From Acidimicrobiaceae bacterium (GTDB lineage: Bacteria; Actinomycetota; Acidimicrobiia; Acidimicrobiales; Palsa-688): a stretch of DNA of 14,809 nucleotides. The stretch is from positions 1 to 14,809 of the forward strand of contig WQVT01000014.1 of assembly GCA_009785715.1 (NCBI GenBank), given 5' to 3'. The notes under the pieces are model-generated. The model saw only the letters and a program-made list of their open reading frames with translations, did no database searches and had not been told where the DNA came from. Both the position numbers and the translations under genes were made by a program. Shown here in pieces: positions 1-7,205 of this stretch. The first letter of the stretch is position 1; each line of letters begins with the position of its first letter.

Positions 1-549
1 CTGACCGGGATCAATCCCGACGTGAACGTGGTCACCTACGACGTTCGCCTCGGCGCCGACAACATCCTCAGCATCTTCGCCGGCTACGACGTCATCCTCG
101 ACGGGACCGACAACTTCCCGACCCGCTACCTGGTGAACGACGCCTCGCTCAAGCTCGACATCCCCGTCGTGCACGGCTCGATCTTCCGTTTCGAGGGCCA
201 GGCCAGCGTGTACCTGCCCCACGAGGGGCCGTGCTACCGGTGCCAGGTGCCCGAGCCGCCGCCGGCGGAGCTGGCTCCGTCGTGCGCCGAGGCCGGCGTT
301 CTCGGGGTGTTGCCCGGGATCATCGGCAGCATCCAGGCGATGGAGACCATCAAGCTGCTGCTCGGCATCGGAGATCCGCTGGTCGGCAGGTTGCTTGCCT
401 ATGACTCGCTCGAGGAGAGCTTCCGCACCTTCAAGGTGAACCGCGACCCGGAGTGCGCGGCGTGCTCGATCCCCAAGGAGGACCTGGTGATCGCCGAGTA
501 CGACGAGCTCTGCATGCCCCACCCCATCCAGGCGCCGGCCGCCAGCTGA
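1..549 (+). CDS. ThiF/MoeB-family adenylyltransferase, C-terminal part (5' partial)
   Basis: The reading frame is open from base 1, so the N-terminal nucleotide-binding part lies outside the window; 182 residues remain. Family members adenylate the C-terminal glycine of a ubiquitin-like sulfur carrier (MoaD or ThiS type) in molybdopterin or thiamine/cysteine sulfur transfer. Visible signs are the DGTDNFPTR block, the PVVHGSI..FEGQ stretch, a Cys in SCAEAGVLG at residue 95 (the conserved active-site region), and two CxxC pairs (C78/C81 and C152/C155) that bind structural zinc in this family. Many actinobacterial MoeZ-type proteins carry a C-terminal rhodanese domain. Here the protein stops about 27 residues after the second CxxC, so that domain is absent. 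Whether it serves MoaD, ThiS or another carrier cannot be told. The long gap and separate promoter downstream suggest it is not part of the catabolic cluster. Confidence 0.88.
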   Translation: MTGINPDVNVVTYDVRLGADNILSIFAGYDVILDGTDNFPTRYLVNDASLKLDIPVVHGSIFRFEGQASVYLPHEGPCYRCQVPEPPPAELAPSCAEAGVLGVLPGIIGSIQAMETIKLLLGIGDPLVGRLLAYDSLEESFRTFKVNRDPECAACSIPKEDLVIAEYDELCMPHPIQAPAAS

Positions 550-563
550 ATCCTGACTCCCGG

Positions 564-597
564 CCCGCCTGCCGCACGACTGGAGCGGCGGTGGGTT
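564..597 (+). terminator. possible terminator hairpin after the MoeB-like gene
   Basis: Bases 564-575 pair with 585-595 (eleven pairs including one G-U, with one bulged T) around a 9-nt loop, 15 nt after the stop codon at 547-549. Only two T residues follow directly, so this is at best a U-poor terminator of the kind seen in high-GC genomes. Confidence 0.33.
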
Positions 598-655
598 CGG
601 AGGGGCGGTGGGGTCGGACCGGCGGCCGCAGGGGCTTGTGACTGATTTCGGTACC

Positions 656-740
656 TGTGCGCGATCGCTGGACATGTGCGCGCTCACTGGTCAGTAGGCG
701 TCACCTGCCCGTCACATGGACGCGGATCAGTCACATGGAC
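656..740 (+). repeat. two 19-bp-period direct-repeat pairs upstream of P1
   Basis: Bases 656-674 and 675-693 are tandem 19-mers with 16 of 19 identical, both starting TGTGCGCG. Further on, GTCACATGGAC occurs at 711-721 and again at 730-740, also exactly 19 nt apart. Extra GTCAC cores lie at 700 and 752. The block sits 130-215 bp upstream of the P1 -35 box. Regularly spaced direct repeats in this position suggest binding sites for an activator or nucleoid protein; this role is inferred. Confidence 0.5.
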
Positions 741-868
741 AAGGCGAATCGGTCACAACGGGTCCGGCCCATCCGGCGCGGCGATCACCACAGCTGCGGG
801 CGGCCGGCCGGCCCGCCCGCGACCCCCCGCCACGTCGCCCCGTCGCCCCGAGCGACGCCCCACCTCGT

Positions 869-900
869 TTGATCGGACTGCCAGACCGTAGTACAATCCG
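869..900 (+). promoter_or_regulatory. promoter P1 (sigma-70 type) for operon 1
   Basis: A -35 box TTGATC (869-874) and a -10 box TACAAT (892-897) are separated by exactly 17 nt, giving a predicted transcript start near 904. The -10 box and spacer match those of P2 upstream of the hydrolase gene at 4799, which argues strongly that both are real. The predicted leader to the ATG at 1046 is about 140 nt. Confidence 0.78.
874..900. promoter_or_regulatory. 27-nt inverted-repeat operator candidate overlapping P1
   Basis: CGGACTG (874-880) faces CAATCCG (894-900) across 13 nt, one mismatch from a perfect 7-bp inverted repeat. The whole 27 nt recurs at 4744-4770 with a single difference, while the flanking bases do not match. 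The centre-right contains GTAGTAC (888-894), a GT-N3-AC core like the T-N-GT-N3-AC-N-A sites bound by FadR/FCD-type GntR repressors. It covers the -10 box, so a bound protein would block polymerase. Binding by the GntR protein encoded at 12557-13303 is inferred. Confidence 0.65.
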
Positions 901-1045
901 GTCGTCGGGCTACCCGGTCCGACGCCCCGGGGCGGGCAAGCCCCAGGGAGCGTAATGTTTTGGGCGCGACCGGTCGCCGAGCGGCATGGCGACGGGTCCC
1001 GCCAGACCAGTCCAGGTGGCGATCGTTCCGGGGGGACACGATTCG

Positions 1046-2722
1046 ATGGCATCAGCAGACCGTCTCGTCCGTTCATTGAGCCGTGGGTTGCCGGCGCACC
1101 GACCGGGAGTGGGCCGAGCAAGCCGGGCGTCCCGCTGGCGGATCCGGGCCATCGCCACCCTCCTGGCGCTGCCCGCCATCCTGGCGGCGCTGATCGTGCC
1201 GGCCCCGGTCGCCGGCGCCCAGGGCTCGTTCACGCCGCAGCCGGTCAAGGCCGGCGGGTCGATGACGATCCTCGAGGTGCAGGGCCTGGACGGCTCGTGG
1301 CCCACCGGTCTCGACCCGGCGACCAGCCTCACGCCGGCGTCGAACATGGACGAGATGAACTCGATCTATGGGTCCCTCTTCGAGTTGGCCGGCAAGAACG
1401 GCACCAACATCCCCGACCTCGCCACCGGCTACAAGATCTCGAAGGACGGCAAGACCGTCGACATCTTCATCCGCCACGGGGTCAAGTTCTCTGACGGGTC
1501 CCCGTTCAACGCCGCCGCCGTCGTCTACAACTGGACGCGCGACTTCGCGATGAAGGCGAACGACGACCCGTCCTGGCCGATCACCACGACGAACCCGTTC
1601 ACGACCAAGGGCCCCTATACGGCCGAGATCCACCTGACGGTGCCGTACACCCCCCTCATCTCGACGATCCACATTCACGATGTCAACTGGATCGTCTCGC
1701 CGACTTCACTCAAGAGGATGGGGGAAGCGGCGTACAAGCTCGCCCCGGTCGGCGCCGGTCCGTTCGTCGTCGTGAAGGACACGCCGCCGACCGAGCTCCA
1801 GCTGAAGAAGAGCCCGACCTACTGGCAGAAGGGTCTGCCGGAACTGGACAGCCTCACCTTCAAGGCGGTGAGCAGCGACAACTCGGCGCTCGACGCGATG
1901 CAAGCCGGTGAGGCCCAGGCCTATATCGACCTGACCAACCACCAACTGGTGAAGACGTTCCAGTCGAGCTTCAAGGTGACGCCCGAGGAGAGCGCCGACC
2001 CGCTCGACGTGCAGTTCAACACGACCCATCCGCCGTTCAACAACAAGATCGCCCGCGAGGCGGTGGCCTACGCGACGGACTCGGCCACGTTGAACAAGGA
2101 GATCTACGGCGGCTCGACCCCGCTCGTCCAGGGCATCACCGGTCCCGGAGGCCTCTTCTACCAGCAGAAGGTCCCCGGCTTCCGCAGCTACAACCTGGCC
2201 AAGGCCAAGGCGCTCGTGAAGCAGATGGGCGGCCTCAGCTTCAGTCTGCTCGGCAGCGCCAACGGCGTGGGGCTGGCCGAGTCCGAGGCCCTGCAGACGA
2301 TGTGGAAGGCGGCGGGCATGAACGTGAAGCTCACCCTTTCCCCGGACCTGGCGAGTCGCATCGCCTCCTTCCGCCAGAACAGCTGGCAGATCAGCAACGG
2401 CGGTGACGGATCATGGGATCCCGCCGGCGGCGTCGGCGTCTGGTTCTTCTTCCTGTCGGATTCGCTGTACACGGGAGTCCACGACCCCAAGCTGGACGCG
2501 CTCATCAACAAGGCCACCGAGGTGAACCAGGACGAGCGTGGCGCCGTCTATCAGCAGGTCTCCAAGTACATAAGCGACCAGGAGTACGCGGTGCAGATGT
2601 TCACCGCGCCGCTGTTCAACGCGGCCACGAAGAACATCTACGCCCCTTGCCTGACCACCACCTGCCCGACGATCGAGACCGTCCCCGAGGTGTTGTGGCA
2701 GTACGCCGGCTACACCAAGTGA
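1046..2722 (+). CDS. ABC transporter substrate-binding protein, family 5 (oligopeptide/nickel type)
   Basis: This 558-residue secreted protein would capture a peptide-like or other organic solute outside the membrane for an ABC importer. It has a basic N-terminal region (about 1-35), a hydrophobic stretch (about 36-57) and a probable signal peptidase site after AGA at residue 58. The body shows family hallmarks: YGSLFELA, GVKFSDGSPFNAAAVVYNW, and a long SBP_bac_5-type fold to the C-terminus. I chose ATG 1046 because GGGGGGA (1030-1036) lies 9 nt upstream; an in-frame ATG at 986 lacks a clear ribosome-binding site and adds 20 residues before an already long n-region. No permease or ATPase gene is near, so it must work with a transporter encoded elsewhere. 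It is the first gene after P1, and the hydrolase start follows 11 nt after its stop. Confidence 0.92.
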   Translation: MASADRLVRSLSRGLPAHRPGVGRASRASRWRIRAIATLLALPAILAALIVPAPVAGAQGSFTPQPVKAGGSMTILEVQGLDGSWPTGLDPATSLTPASNMDEMNSIYGSLFELAGKNGTNIPDLATGYKISKDGKTVDIFIRHGVKFSDGSPFNAAAVVYNWTRDFAMKANDDPSWPITTTNPFTTKGPYTAEIHLTVPYTPLISTIHIHDVNWIVSPTSLKRMGEAAYKLAPVGAGPFVVVKDTPPTELQLKKSPTYWQKGLPELDSLTFKAVSSDNSALDAMQAGEAQAYIDLTNHQLVKTFQSSFKVTPEESADPLDVQFNTTHPPFNNKIAREAVAYATDSATLNKEIYGGSTPLVQGITGPGGLFYQQKVPGFRSYNLAKAKALVKQMGGLSFSLLGSANGVGLAESEALQTMWKAAGMNVKLTLSPDLASRIASFRQNSWQISNGGDGSWDPAGGVGVWFFFLSDSLYTGVHDPKLDALINKATEVNQDERGAVYQQVSKYISDQEYAVQMFTAPLFNAATKNIYAPCLTTTCPTIETVPEVLWQYAGYTK

Positions 2723-2733
2723 GCTGAGACACG

Positions 2734-3624
2734 GTGCCCACGGTCACTGCCGGTGACCTCGAGTGCCACTACGAGGAGGACTATTTCGGGGATCCCTGGG
2801 TCTCGGATCCGCCGGTCATCCTCGTGCAGCACGGGTTCCAGGGCAGCGTTGCCACGTTCCAGAAGTGGATCCCCGCCCTCGCCTCGCGCTACCGGGTCAT
2901 CCGCCGGGCGCTCTTTGCCCACGACGGCACGGGCTCCGGCCGGCCCGATCATGACCTCTCGCTCGACGGGCTCGCCGATGATCTCGTCGCATTCCTCGAC
3001 GCGCTGGGGATCGGTTCCGCTCATTTCCTCGGCACCCACACCGGGGGTATGAGCGGCATTCCCCTCGCCGTCCGCCACCCGGACCGCGTCCGCTCCCTCG
3101 GCCTGCTGGATTGCCCGCTGCGTACGAGCGCCCTGCAGACCCGGCTGGTCCAGAACCTCCCCGACGACCTGCGCGCCAAGTACCCGACCTGGAGCGACGC
3201 CATCCGCGGCTTCGGCGGGTACTTCGCCTGGTACGACGCCACCCGGGGAGCCGGAACCGGCCCGATCGAGAAGTGGCAGCGCGAGGGCCTCTCGCGTTGT
3301 GACGACGCCGGGCTGGAGCGGTACGTGGCTGCCATGAGGAACTTCGACACCGAGGGATATCTGGCCGAGGTCGGCGTCCCGACGCTGATCATCGCCCTCA
3401 CGGGCTCGACGGTCACGACCCTCGAGGACCAGCTCCGGATGCGGCAATCCATTCCGGACTCCGAGATCTCCTTCGTCGAGGACGACGCCCGGGCGCACGG
3501 GAACGGCTCGCAACGGGGCGTCGAGGCGCGCATGGTGCAGATGGCTCCGAGCGAGCCGGATCTCCCGAAGCGCTACCTTTCGTTCCTCGAGGCTCGCTTC
3601 CCGAGTCCCGAGGGTGCTGCCTAG
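2734..3624 (+). CDS. alpha/beta-hydrolase fold protein with His at the nucleophile elbow
   Basis: The 296-residue sequence follows the alpha/beta-hydrolase plan: VILVQHGFQGS (oxyanion loop region), HDGTGSGRPDHD, a nucleophile elbow, a cap region, VPTLIIALTG, and a C-terminal region with a possible catalytic His in ARAHGNG. At the elbow the usual G-x-S-x-G reads G-T-H-T-G (central His102), so the classical serine nucleophile is absent. The neighbouring Thr residues might substitute, or the protein may use non-esterase chemistry. Similar GxHTG elbows occur, from memory, in some uncharacterised bacterial hydrolases. The GTG start at 2734 has no good ribosome-binding site and is probably translated by coupling from the gene 11 nt upstream. 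The next gene is a ring-cleaving dioxygenase, which suggests a role in processing the cleavage product or an ester precursor; that is inference. Confidence 0.87.
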   Translation: MPTVTAGDLECHYEEDYFGDPWVSDPPVILVQHGFQGSVATFQKWIPALASRYRVIRRALFAHDGTGSGRPDHDLSLDGLADDLVAFLDALGIGSAHFLGTHTGGMSGIPLAVRHPDRVRSLGLLDCPLRTSALQTRLVQNLPDDLRAKYPTWSDAIRGFGGYFAWYDATRGAGTGPIEKWQREGLSRCDDAGLERYVAAMRNFDTEGYLAEVGVPTLIIALTGSTVTTLEDQLRMRQSIPDSEISFVEDDARAHGNGSQRGVEARMVQMAPSEPDLPKRYLSFLEARFPSPEGAA

Positions 3625-3703
3625 ACTTCGCAAGGAGCGATAGTTCCGCGTCCGGGCGTGACCTTCCGGGCCACCCGGCTTCTCATAGGGGGAGACCACC
3701 GAC

Positions 3704-4657
3704 ATGGCCACAGAAGCACCCATCCGCCGGCACCACCACATCACCTTGTGCGTCGGTGGTGCCCAGGAGGACTACGACTTCCACACCCAGGTGCTCGGCC
3801 TGAAGAGCGTGAAGAAGACGGCGCTTTATGACGGCGACGTGCCGATCTTCCACCTCTACTACGGCAACGACTTGGGCGAGGAGTCCACGCTTGTCACCTG
3901 CTTCCCCATGCGCCAATCCGGACGCGTCGCCCGCCGCGGGACGAACCAGGCCCGCACCCTCATGCTTTCGGTGCCGTCCTCCTCGCTTTCCTATTGGCAC
4001 GACCGGCTCACCTCGCAGGGGTTCGCCGTGACGGAGAGCGAGCACTTCGGCGAGAAGGTGCTCGAGTTCACCCACCCCTGCGGCCTCCCCTACGAGCTGG
4101 TCGGCGTCGACGACGACCCGCGTGAGCCGTGGGGCAAGGGGACCGTTCCCGCCGAGCACGCCATCCGCGGCACGCACGGCCTCACGGTGTCGGTCCGCAA
4201 CCTCGACGTCGCCAACGAGTTCGCCACCGCCGGCTGGACGGCGAAGCTCGAAGCGGAGGAGACGGACCGGACCCGCTACGTCCTCGACGAGGGCGGCTCC
4301 GGGCGGATCATCGACTACATCGCCGAGCCGGGCCTCCCGGACGCCGGCTGGACCTACGGCGAAGGCATGATCCACCACACCGCCTTCCAGGTCGACGACG
4401 AGGCCGCCCAGGGGAACGTCAAGTTCTACCTCGAGGGGCTCGGGTTCACCGACGTGTCCGAGCAGAAGGACCGCGGCTATTTCCTCTCGGTCTACGTCCG
4501 CACGCCGACCGGCGCCCTCTTCGAGGCCACCGTGTCGAAGCCCCAGGGCTTCACGATCGACGAGACCTACGAGAACATGGGCTCCGAGTTCCAGGTCCCG
4601 CCGCAATTCGGCTCCGTCGAGGACGTGGTGAGCCAGCTCGAGCCGCTCGTCTGGTAG
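3704..4657 (+). CDS. ring-cleaving extradiol dioxygenase, VOC superfamily (PcpA/MhqO-like)
   Basis: The 317-residue protein has two tandem vicinal-oxygen-chelate modules (about 8-125 and 160-295). It resembles the MhqO/PcpA/LinE group, which uses Fe(II) and O2 to open hydroquinone-type rings. The metal triad is readable: His12 in HHHIT, His225 in IHHTAF, and Glu274 in GALFEAT. Family style is also clear in DFHTQVLGLKSVKKT and FHLYYGND near the N-terminus. The ATG at 3704 follows AGGGGGAGA (3687-3695) by 8 nt. It is the last gene of operon 1, followed by a strong hairpin at 4676-4703. Ring opening of a (hydroxy)hydroquinone or catechol made by the flavin monooxygenases of operon 2 would fit, but the substrate is unknown. 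A non-aromatic VOC function cannot be excluded. Confidence 0.88.
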   Translation: MATEAPIRRHHHITLCVGGAQEDYDFHTQVLGLKSVKKTALYDGDVPIFHLYYGNDLGEESTLVTCFPMRQSGRVARRGTNQARTLMLSVPSSSLSYWHDRLTSQGFAVTESEHFGEKVLEFTHPCGLPYELVGVDDDPREPWGKGTVPAEHAIRGTHGLTVSVRNLDVANEFATAGWTAKLEAEETDRTRYVLDEGGSGRIIDYIAEPGLPDAGWTYGEGMIHHTAFQVDDEAAQGNVKFYLEGLGFTDVSEQKDRGYFLSVYVRTPTGALFEATVSKPQGFTIDETYENMGSEFQVPPQFGSVEDVVSQLEPLVW

Positions 4658-4675
4658 TCGGCAGATCAGTTGGTC

Positions 4676-4703
4676 AAAGGGGGCGGCGCGCGCCGCCCCC
4701 TTT
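4676..4703 (+). terminator. strong intrinsic-type terminator after the dioxygenase gene
   Basis: Bases 4676-4688 and 4691-4703 are perfect reverse complements (13 bp, starting AAAGGGGG and ending CCCCCTTT), 18 nt after the stop codon. The stem is almost pure G/C with an A-tract on its left and T on its right, then TTTCTC. It separates operon 1 from promoter P2. Confidence 0.85.
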
Positions 4704-4737
4704 CTCGCGGACCGGGCCCGCCGCGGTGCCCGGCAGG

Positions 4738-4770
4738 TTGAGCCGGATTGCCAGACCGTAGTACAATCCG
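4738..4770 (+). promoter_or_regulatory. promoter P2 (sigma-70 type) for operon 2
   Basis: A -35 box TTGAGC (4738-4743) and a -10 box TACAAT (4762-4767) are 18 nt apart, with a predicted start near 4774 and a leader of about 25 nt to the GTG at 4799. It lies directly after the operon 1 terminator. The spacer and -10 region are the same as in P1. Confidence 0.78.
4744..4770. promoter_or_regulatory. 27-nt inverted-repeat operator candidate overlapping P2
   Basis: CGGATTG (4744-4750) and CAATCCG (4764-4770) form a perfect 7-bp inverted repeat with a 13-nt spacer, overlapping the -10 box. The element matches 874-900 at 26 of 27 positions, and the last 22 nt are identical. GTAGTAC (4758-4764) is the GT-N3-AC core typical of FCD-type GntR operators. 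Conservation ends exactly at the palindrome edges, as expected for a protein-binding site. Confidence 0.7.
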
Positions 4771-4798
4771 ACAAACGGGTTGGGGTAGGGGGGAGTCA

Positions 4799-5599
4799 GT
4801 GCCGAACGTCGTCGACACGCAGGTGGCCAACCGGCGTGACAGCCGGGTGGCCATGCCCGACGGGGAGATCCTCCTCCAGCAGGGCGGCTCCGGACCGCCG
4901 CTGTTGTTCCTCCACGGCGGGGGCGCCGGCACGTGGGGCCGTCTCCAGGACCTCCTGGCCTCCTCGTTCGACGTCCTCGCCCCCGTCCATCCCGCCTTCG
5001 GTGCCTCCGACGAGATGGAGGGGGTCGAGGGGATGGACGACCTCGTGTACCACTACCTCGACCTGCTCGACCGCCTCGAGCTCGGCCGGGTGGCGCTGGT
5101 CGGGTCGTCGTTCGGGGGGTGGCTGGCCGCGGAGTTGGCCGTGCACTCCCCGCAGCGCTTCTCCGAACTGGTCCTGATCTCGCCCGTCGGTTTGCGGATT
5201 CCCGAGCACCCACTGCGGGACATCTTCTTGATGACCCCCGACGAGCGCGTCGAGATTCTTTTCCGCCATCCGGAGCGGTTGCCGGCGCCCGACCCGACCG
5301 ACACCGACGCCATTTTGACCAACTACAAGAACATGATGGCGCTGGCGAGGTTCGGGTGGAGCCCGTTCATGAACAACCCCAAGCTCGAGCGCCGCCTGTA
5401 TAGGGTCACCGCCAGGACGCTGGTCGTCGCGCCCGCCGAGGACCGCCTGGTCCCCCGGGCCCACGACGAGCGCTACGCCTCGCGCATCGCCGGGGCGAGG
5501 TTGATCGTGGTCGACGACGCCGCCCACGTGGCCGAGATGGAAACGCCCGAGGCGATCGCGGCGCCGATCCTCGAATTCCTCACCGGAGGCGCCCGATGA
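4799..5599 (+). CDS. alpha/beta-hydrolase fold enzyme with complete catalytic triad
   Basis: The 266-residue hydrolase has HGGGAG as oxyanion loop, nucleophile Ser104 in VGSSFGG, Asp215 in PAEDRLVP and His243 in DAAHVAE, so it should be catalytically competent (C-C bond, ester or lactone hydrolysis). I chose GTG 4799 because P2's -10 box (4762-4767) lies inside the longer version that starts at 4748, and an AGGGGGGAG ribosome-binding site (4787-4795) sits just upstream. ATG 4853 is a weaker alternative. It is the first gene of operon 2, and its stop overlaps the next start (ATGA at 5596-5599). The hydrolase encoded at 13881-14657 on the other strand resembles it in the RRLYR segment and overall layout, and also neighbours a luciferase-like gene. 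The exact substrate is unknown. Confidence 0.9.
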   Translation: MPNVVDTQVANRRDSRVAMPDGEILLQQGGSGPPLLFLHGGGAGTWGRLQDLLASSFDVLAPVHPAFGASDEMEGVEGMDDLVYHYLDLLDRLELGRVALVGSSFGGWLAAELAVHSPQRFSELVLISPVGLRIPEHPLRDIFLMTPDERVEILFRHPERLPAPDPTDTDAILTNYKNMMALARFGWSPFMNNPKLERRLYRVTARTLVVAPAEDRLVPRAHDERYASRIAGARLIVVDDAAHVAEMETPEAIAAPILEFLTGGAR

Positions 5600-6777
5600 A
5601 GTTCAACTTCTTTCACCTGATGCCCTACCCCTATCTGCCGGACGATTTCGACGAGCGGTACTCCTCGATGTCGCTCAATTATCCGAATCGCTACTTCGAC
5701 CCGGGCATCGGGAGGGAGCTCTATCACCGCTATCTCGACCAGCTCGAGTGGGCGGAGGAGCTCGGGTTCGACGGCCTGGCGGTCAACGAGCACCACCAGA
5801 CGTCCTACGGGTTGATGCCGGCCCCGAACATCATGGCCGCCGCCCTCGCCCGGCGGACCAGCCGGGCCCAGATCATGGTGCTCGGCAACGCGATCCCGGT
5901 CCGCGACAACCCGTTGCAGGTGGCCGAGGAGATCGCCATGCTCGACCATCTGACCGACGGGCGGCTCGTGTCCGGGTTCGTGCGGGGGATCGGCTGGGAG
6001 TACTTCGCCCACAGCGTCAACCCGACCCGGTCCTCCGAGCGCTTCGAGGAGGCCCACGACCTGATCATCAAGGCGTGGACGACCGACGAGCCGTTCGCCT
6101 ACGTCACCCGCAACTACGAGTACCGCTACGTCAGCATCTGGCCCCGCCCCCTGCAGCAGCCCCACCCGCCGATCGTGATGGCGGGCGGCGGGACGCCGGA
6201 GACGACCAGATGGGCGGCCAAGCACCGGCATCTGTACATGGCGGTGATCGCCCCGACCCCCTCGATCAAGCGATGGTTCGACAACTACCGGCGAGTCGCG
6301 GCCGAGGACGGCTGGGAACCGGGCCCCGACCGCTTCGGCTGGGTGACGCCCTGCTACGTCGGCGAGACCGACCGCAAGGCGATCGACGAGGCCCGGGAGC
6401 CGATCGAGTGGTACTTCAACAAGTCGCTGCGCCAGCCGCCCGGGGCCGGACTGCCCCCCGGCTACATCTCACTCGATGCGATGCGCGCCTCACTGGCCTC
6501 GGGCCAGGTCCGGGGCGCAGGGAGGGGGGCGACCACGATCGAGGAACTGATCGCCGGCGGGTTCATCGTCGTGGGCAGCCCCGACACCGTCAGCGAACGG
6601 ATCGCCGAGCTGTCCGAGACCCTCGGCTTCGAGCACCTGGGGGTGAACCTGACGGTCGGCAGCATCGCGGAGTCACAGGCCCGCGAAAACATCGAGGCGT
6701 TTGCCAAAGAGGTCATGCCGCGGTTCCGCTCCGCGGCCGAGCAAGAGTCCGCGCAACAGGGAGGGGAAGGGACATGA
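5596..6777 (+). CDS. LLM-class (luciferase-like) flavin-dependent monooxygenase
   Basis: The 393-residue protein is a bacterial-luciferase-like TIM-barrel enzyme. Such enzymes use reduced FMN and O2 to insert an oxygen atom (hydroxylation, Baeyer-Villiger type or C-S cleavage); a few use F420 instead. Typical segments are the N-terminal FFHLMPYP strand, NEHHQ (Glu65-His66-His67) followed by PAPNI, LGNAIPVRDNPLQVAEEIAMLDHLTDGRL, the SGFVRGIGWEY loop, SSERFEEAHDLIIKAW, PPIVMAGGG and a C-terminal GSPDTVSERI. It overlaps the hydrolase stop and the SnoaL-like start by four bases each, so all three are probably translated together. It lacks a recognisable flavin reductase partner in this window. 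The mention of FMN rests on the family, not on a unique motif. Confidence 0.92.
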   Translation: MKFNFFHLMPYPYLPDDFDERYSSMSLNYPNRYFDPGIGRELYHRYLDQLEWAEELGFDGLAVNEHHQTSYGLMPAPNIMAAALARRTSRAQIMVLGNAIPVRDNPLQVAEEIAMLDHLTDGRLVSGFVRGIGWEYFAHSVNPTRSSERFEEAHDLIIKAWTTDEPFAYVTRNYEYRYVSIWPRPLQQPHPPIVMAGGGTPETTRWAAKHRHLYMAVIAPTPSIKRWFDNYRRVAAEDGWEPGPDRFGWVTPCYVGETDRKAIDEAREPIEWYFNKSLRQPPGAGLPPGYISLDAMRASLASGQVRGAGRGATTIEELIAGGFIVVGSPDTVSERIAELSETLGFEHLGVNLTVGSIAESQARENIEAFAKEVMPRFRSAAEQESAQQGGEGT

Positions 6778-7196
6778 GCGACGCAGGAGAAGTGGTCCGC
6801 AAGTTTTTTGCCACGTTGAGCACCGGCGACTTCGACGCGATCGGGGAGTTCTTCGACGACGAGTCCGTCTGGACGTCTGGCAACGTGGGCCGGACCCAGC
6901 CCCCGCCGAAAGGCCGGGAGGCGATCATCGAGGGCTTCTTGAAGCCGATCCGCCTGGGCCTGTTCGAGGAGGGGGACCCGAAGGTCGAGATCCAGACGCT
7001 CATCGTGGACGGCGACCGGGTGGCCGCCGAGACCATCGGGCGCGGGAGGGGGCGCGACGGTGCGCCCTATGAGAACCAGTACGCCTTCGTCTTTCAGGTC
7101 GCCGGCGAGCGGATCCGCTTCATGAAGGAGTACATGGACACCGCCTACGCCGGACGCTTCACCCAGGGCGTCCGGGACCACCTGGCGCAGGGGTGA
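6774..7196 (+). CDS. SnoaL-like / NTF2-fold protein
   Basis: The 140-residue protein starts at the ATG overlapping the previous stop (ATGA at 6774-6777), with GGGAGGGG-type ribosome-binding sequence just upstream. It follows the SnoaL/ketosteroid-isomerase-like pattern: VRKFFATLSTGDFDAIGEFFDDESVW, then GREAIIEGF, then a curved-sheet segment VAAETIGRGRGRDGAPYENQYAFVFQVAGERIRFMKEYMDTAYA. Members bind small hydrophobic molecules and act as isomerases, cyclases, dehydratases or hydrolases, so function must come from context. Here it sits between two flavoenzymes, fitting an isomerisation or epoxide/lactone handling step, which is inference. Catalytic residues cannot be assigned safely. Confidence 0.87.
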   Translation: MSDAGEVVRKFFATLSTGDFDAIGEFFDDESVWTSGNVGRTQPPPKGREAIIEGFLKPIRLGLFEEGDPKVEIQTLIVDGDRVAAETIGRGRGRDGAPYENQYAFVFQVAGERIRFMKEYMDTAYAGRFTQGVRDHLAQG

Positions 7197-7205
7197 GGGG
7201 CACCG

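Larger units (their letters stand above)
550..1045. other. 496-nt intergenic region with repeats, promoter and long leader
   Basis: No convincing gene lies here. From left to right it holds a possible terminator hairpin (564-595), two 19-bp-period direct-repeat pairs (656-740), a featureless GC-rich stretch (about 760-865), promoter P1 (869-900), and a leader of about 140 nt. The leader contains a perfect 12-nt palindrome at 923-934 and a GGGC-AA-GCCC hairpin at 934-943. It also has a well-spaced AGGGAG-ATG at 945-957, but that opens a frame overlapping the substrate-binding protein gene with no recognisable protein sequence. Confidence 0.7.

Noticed and set aside
986..1045. Earlier ATG at 986 as start of the substrate-binding protein
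   Set aside because: No ribosome-binding site, and it would lengthen an already long region before the signal-peptide core. ATG 1046 has GGGGGGA at good distance.
955..1494. A 179-codon frame starting at an ATG with a good AGGGAG site in the leader of the substrate-binding protein gene
   Set aside because: Most of it overlaps the well-supported substrate-binding protein in another frame, and its Pro/Arg/Gly-rich sequence is typical of a shadow frame in GC-rich DNA. The start signal could matter as a leader, but I cannot support a protein.
879..4770. The 22-nt identical stretch at 879-900 and 4749-4770 as a mobile-element end, attachment site or CRISPR-like repeat
   Set aside because: Only two copies in the same orientation, each fitting promoter spacing and bounded by an inverted repeat. 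There is no transposase, integrase or spacer structure, so a shared promoter-operator is simpler.
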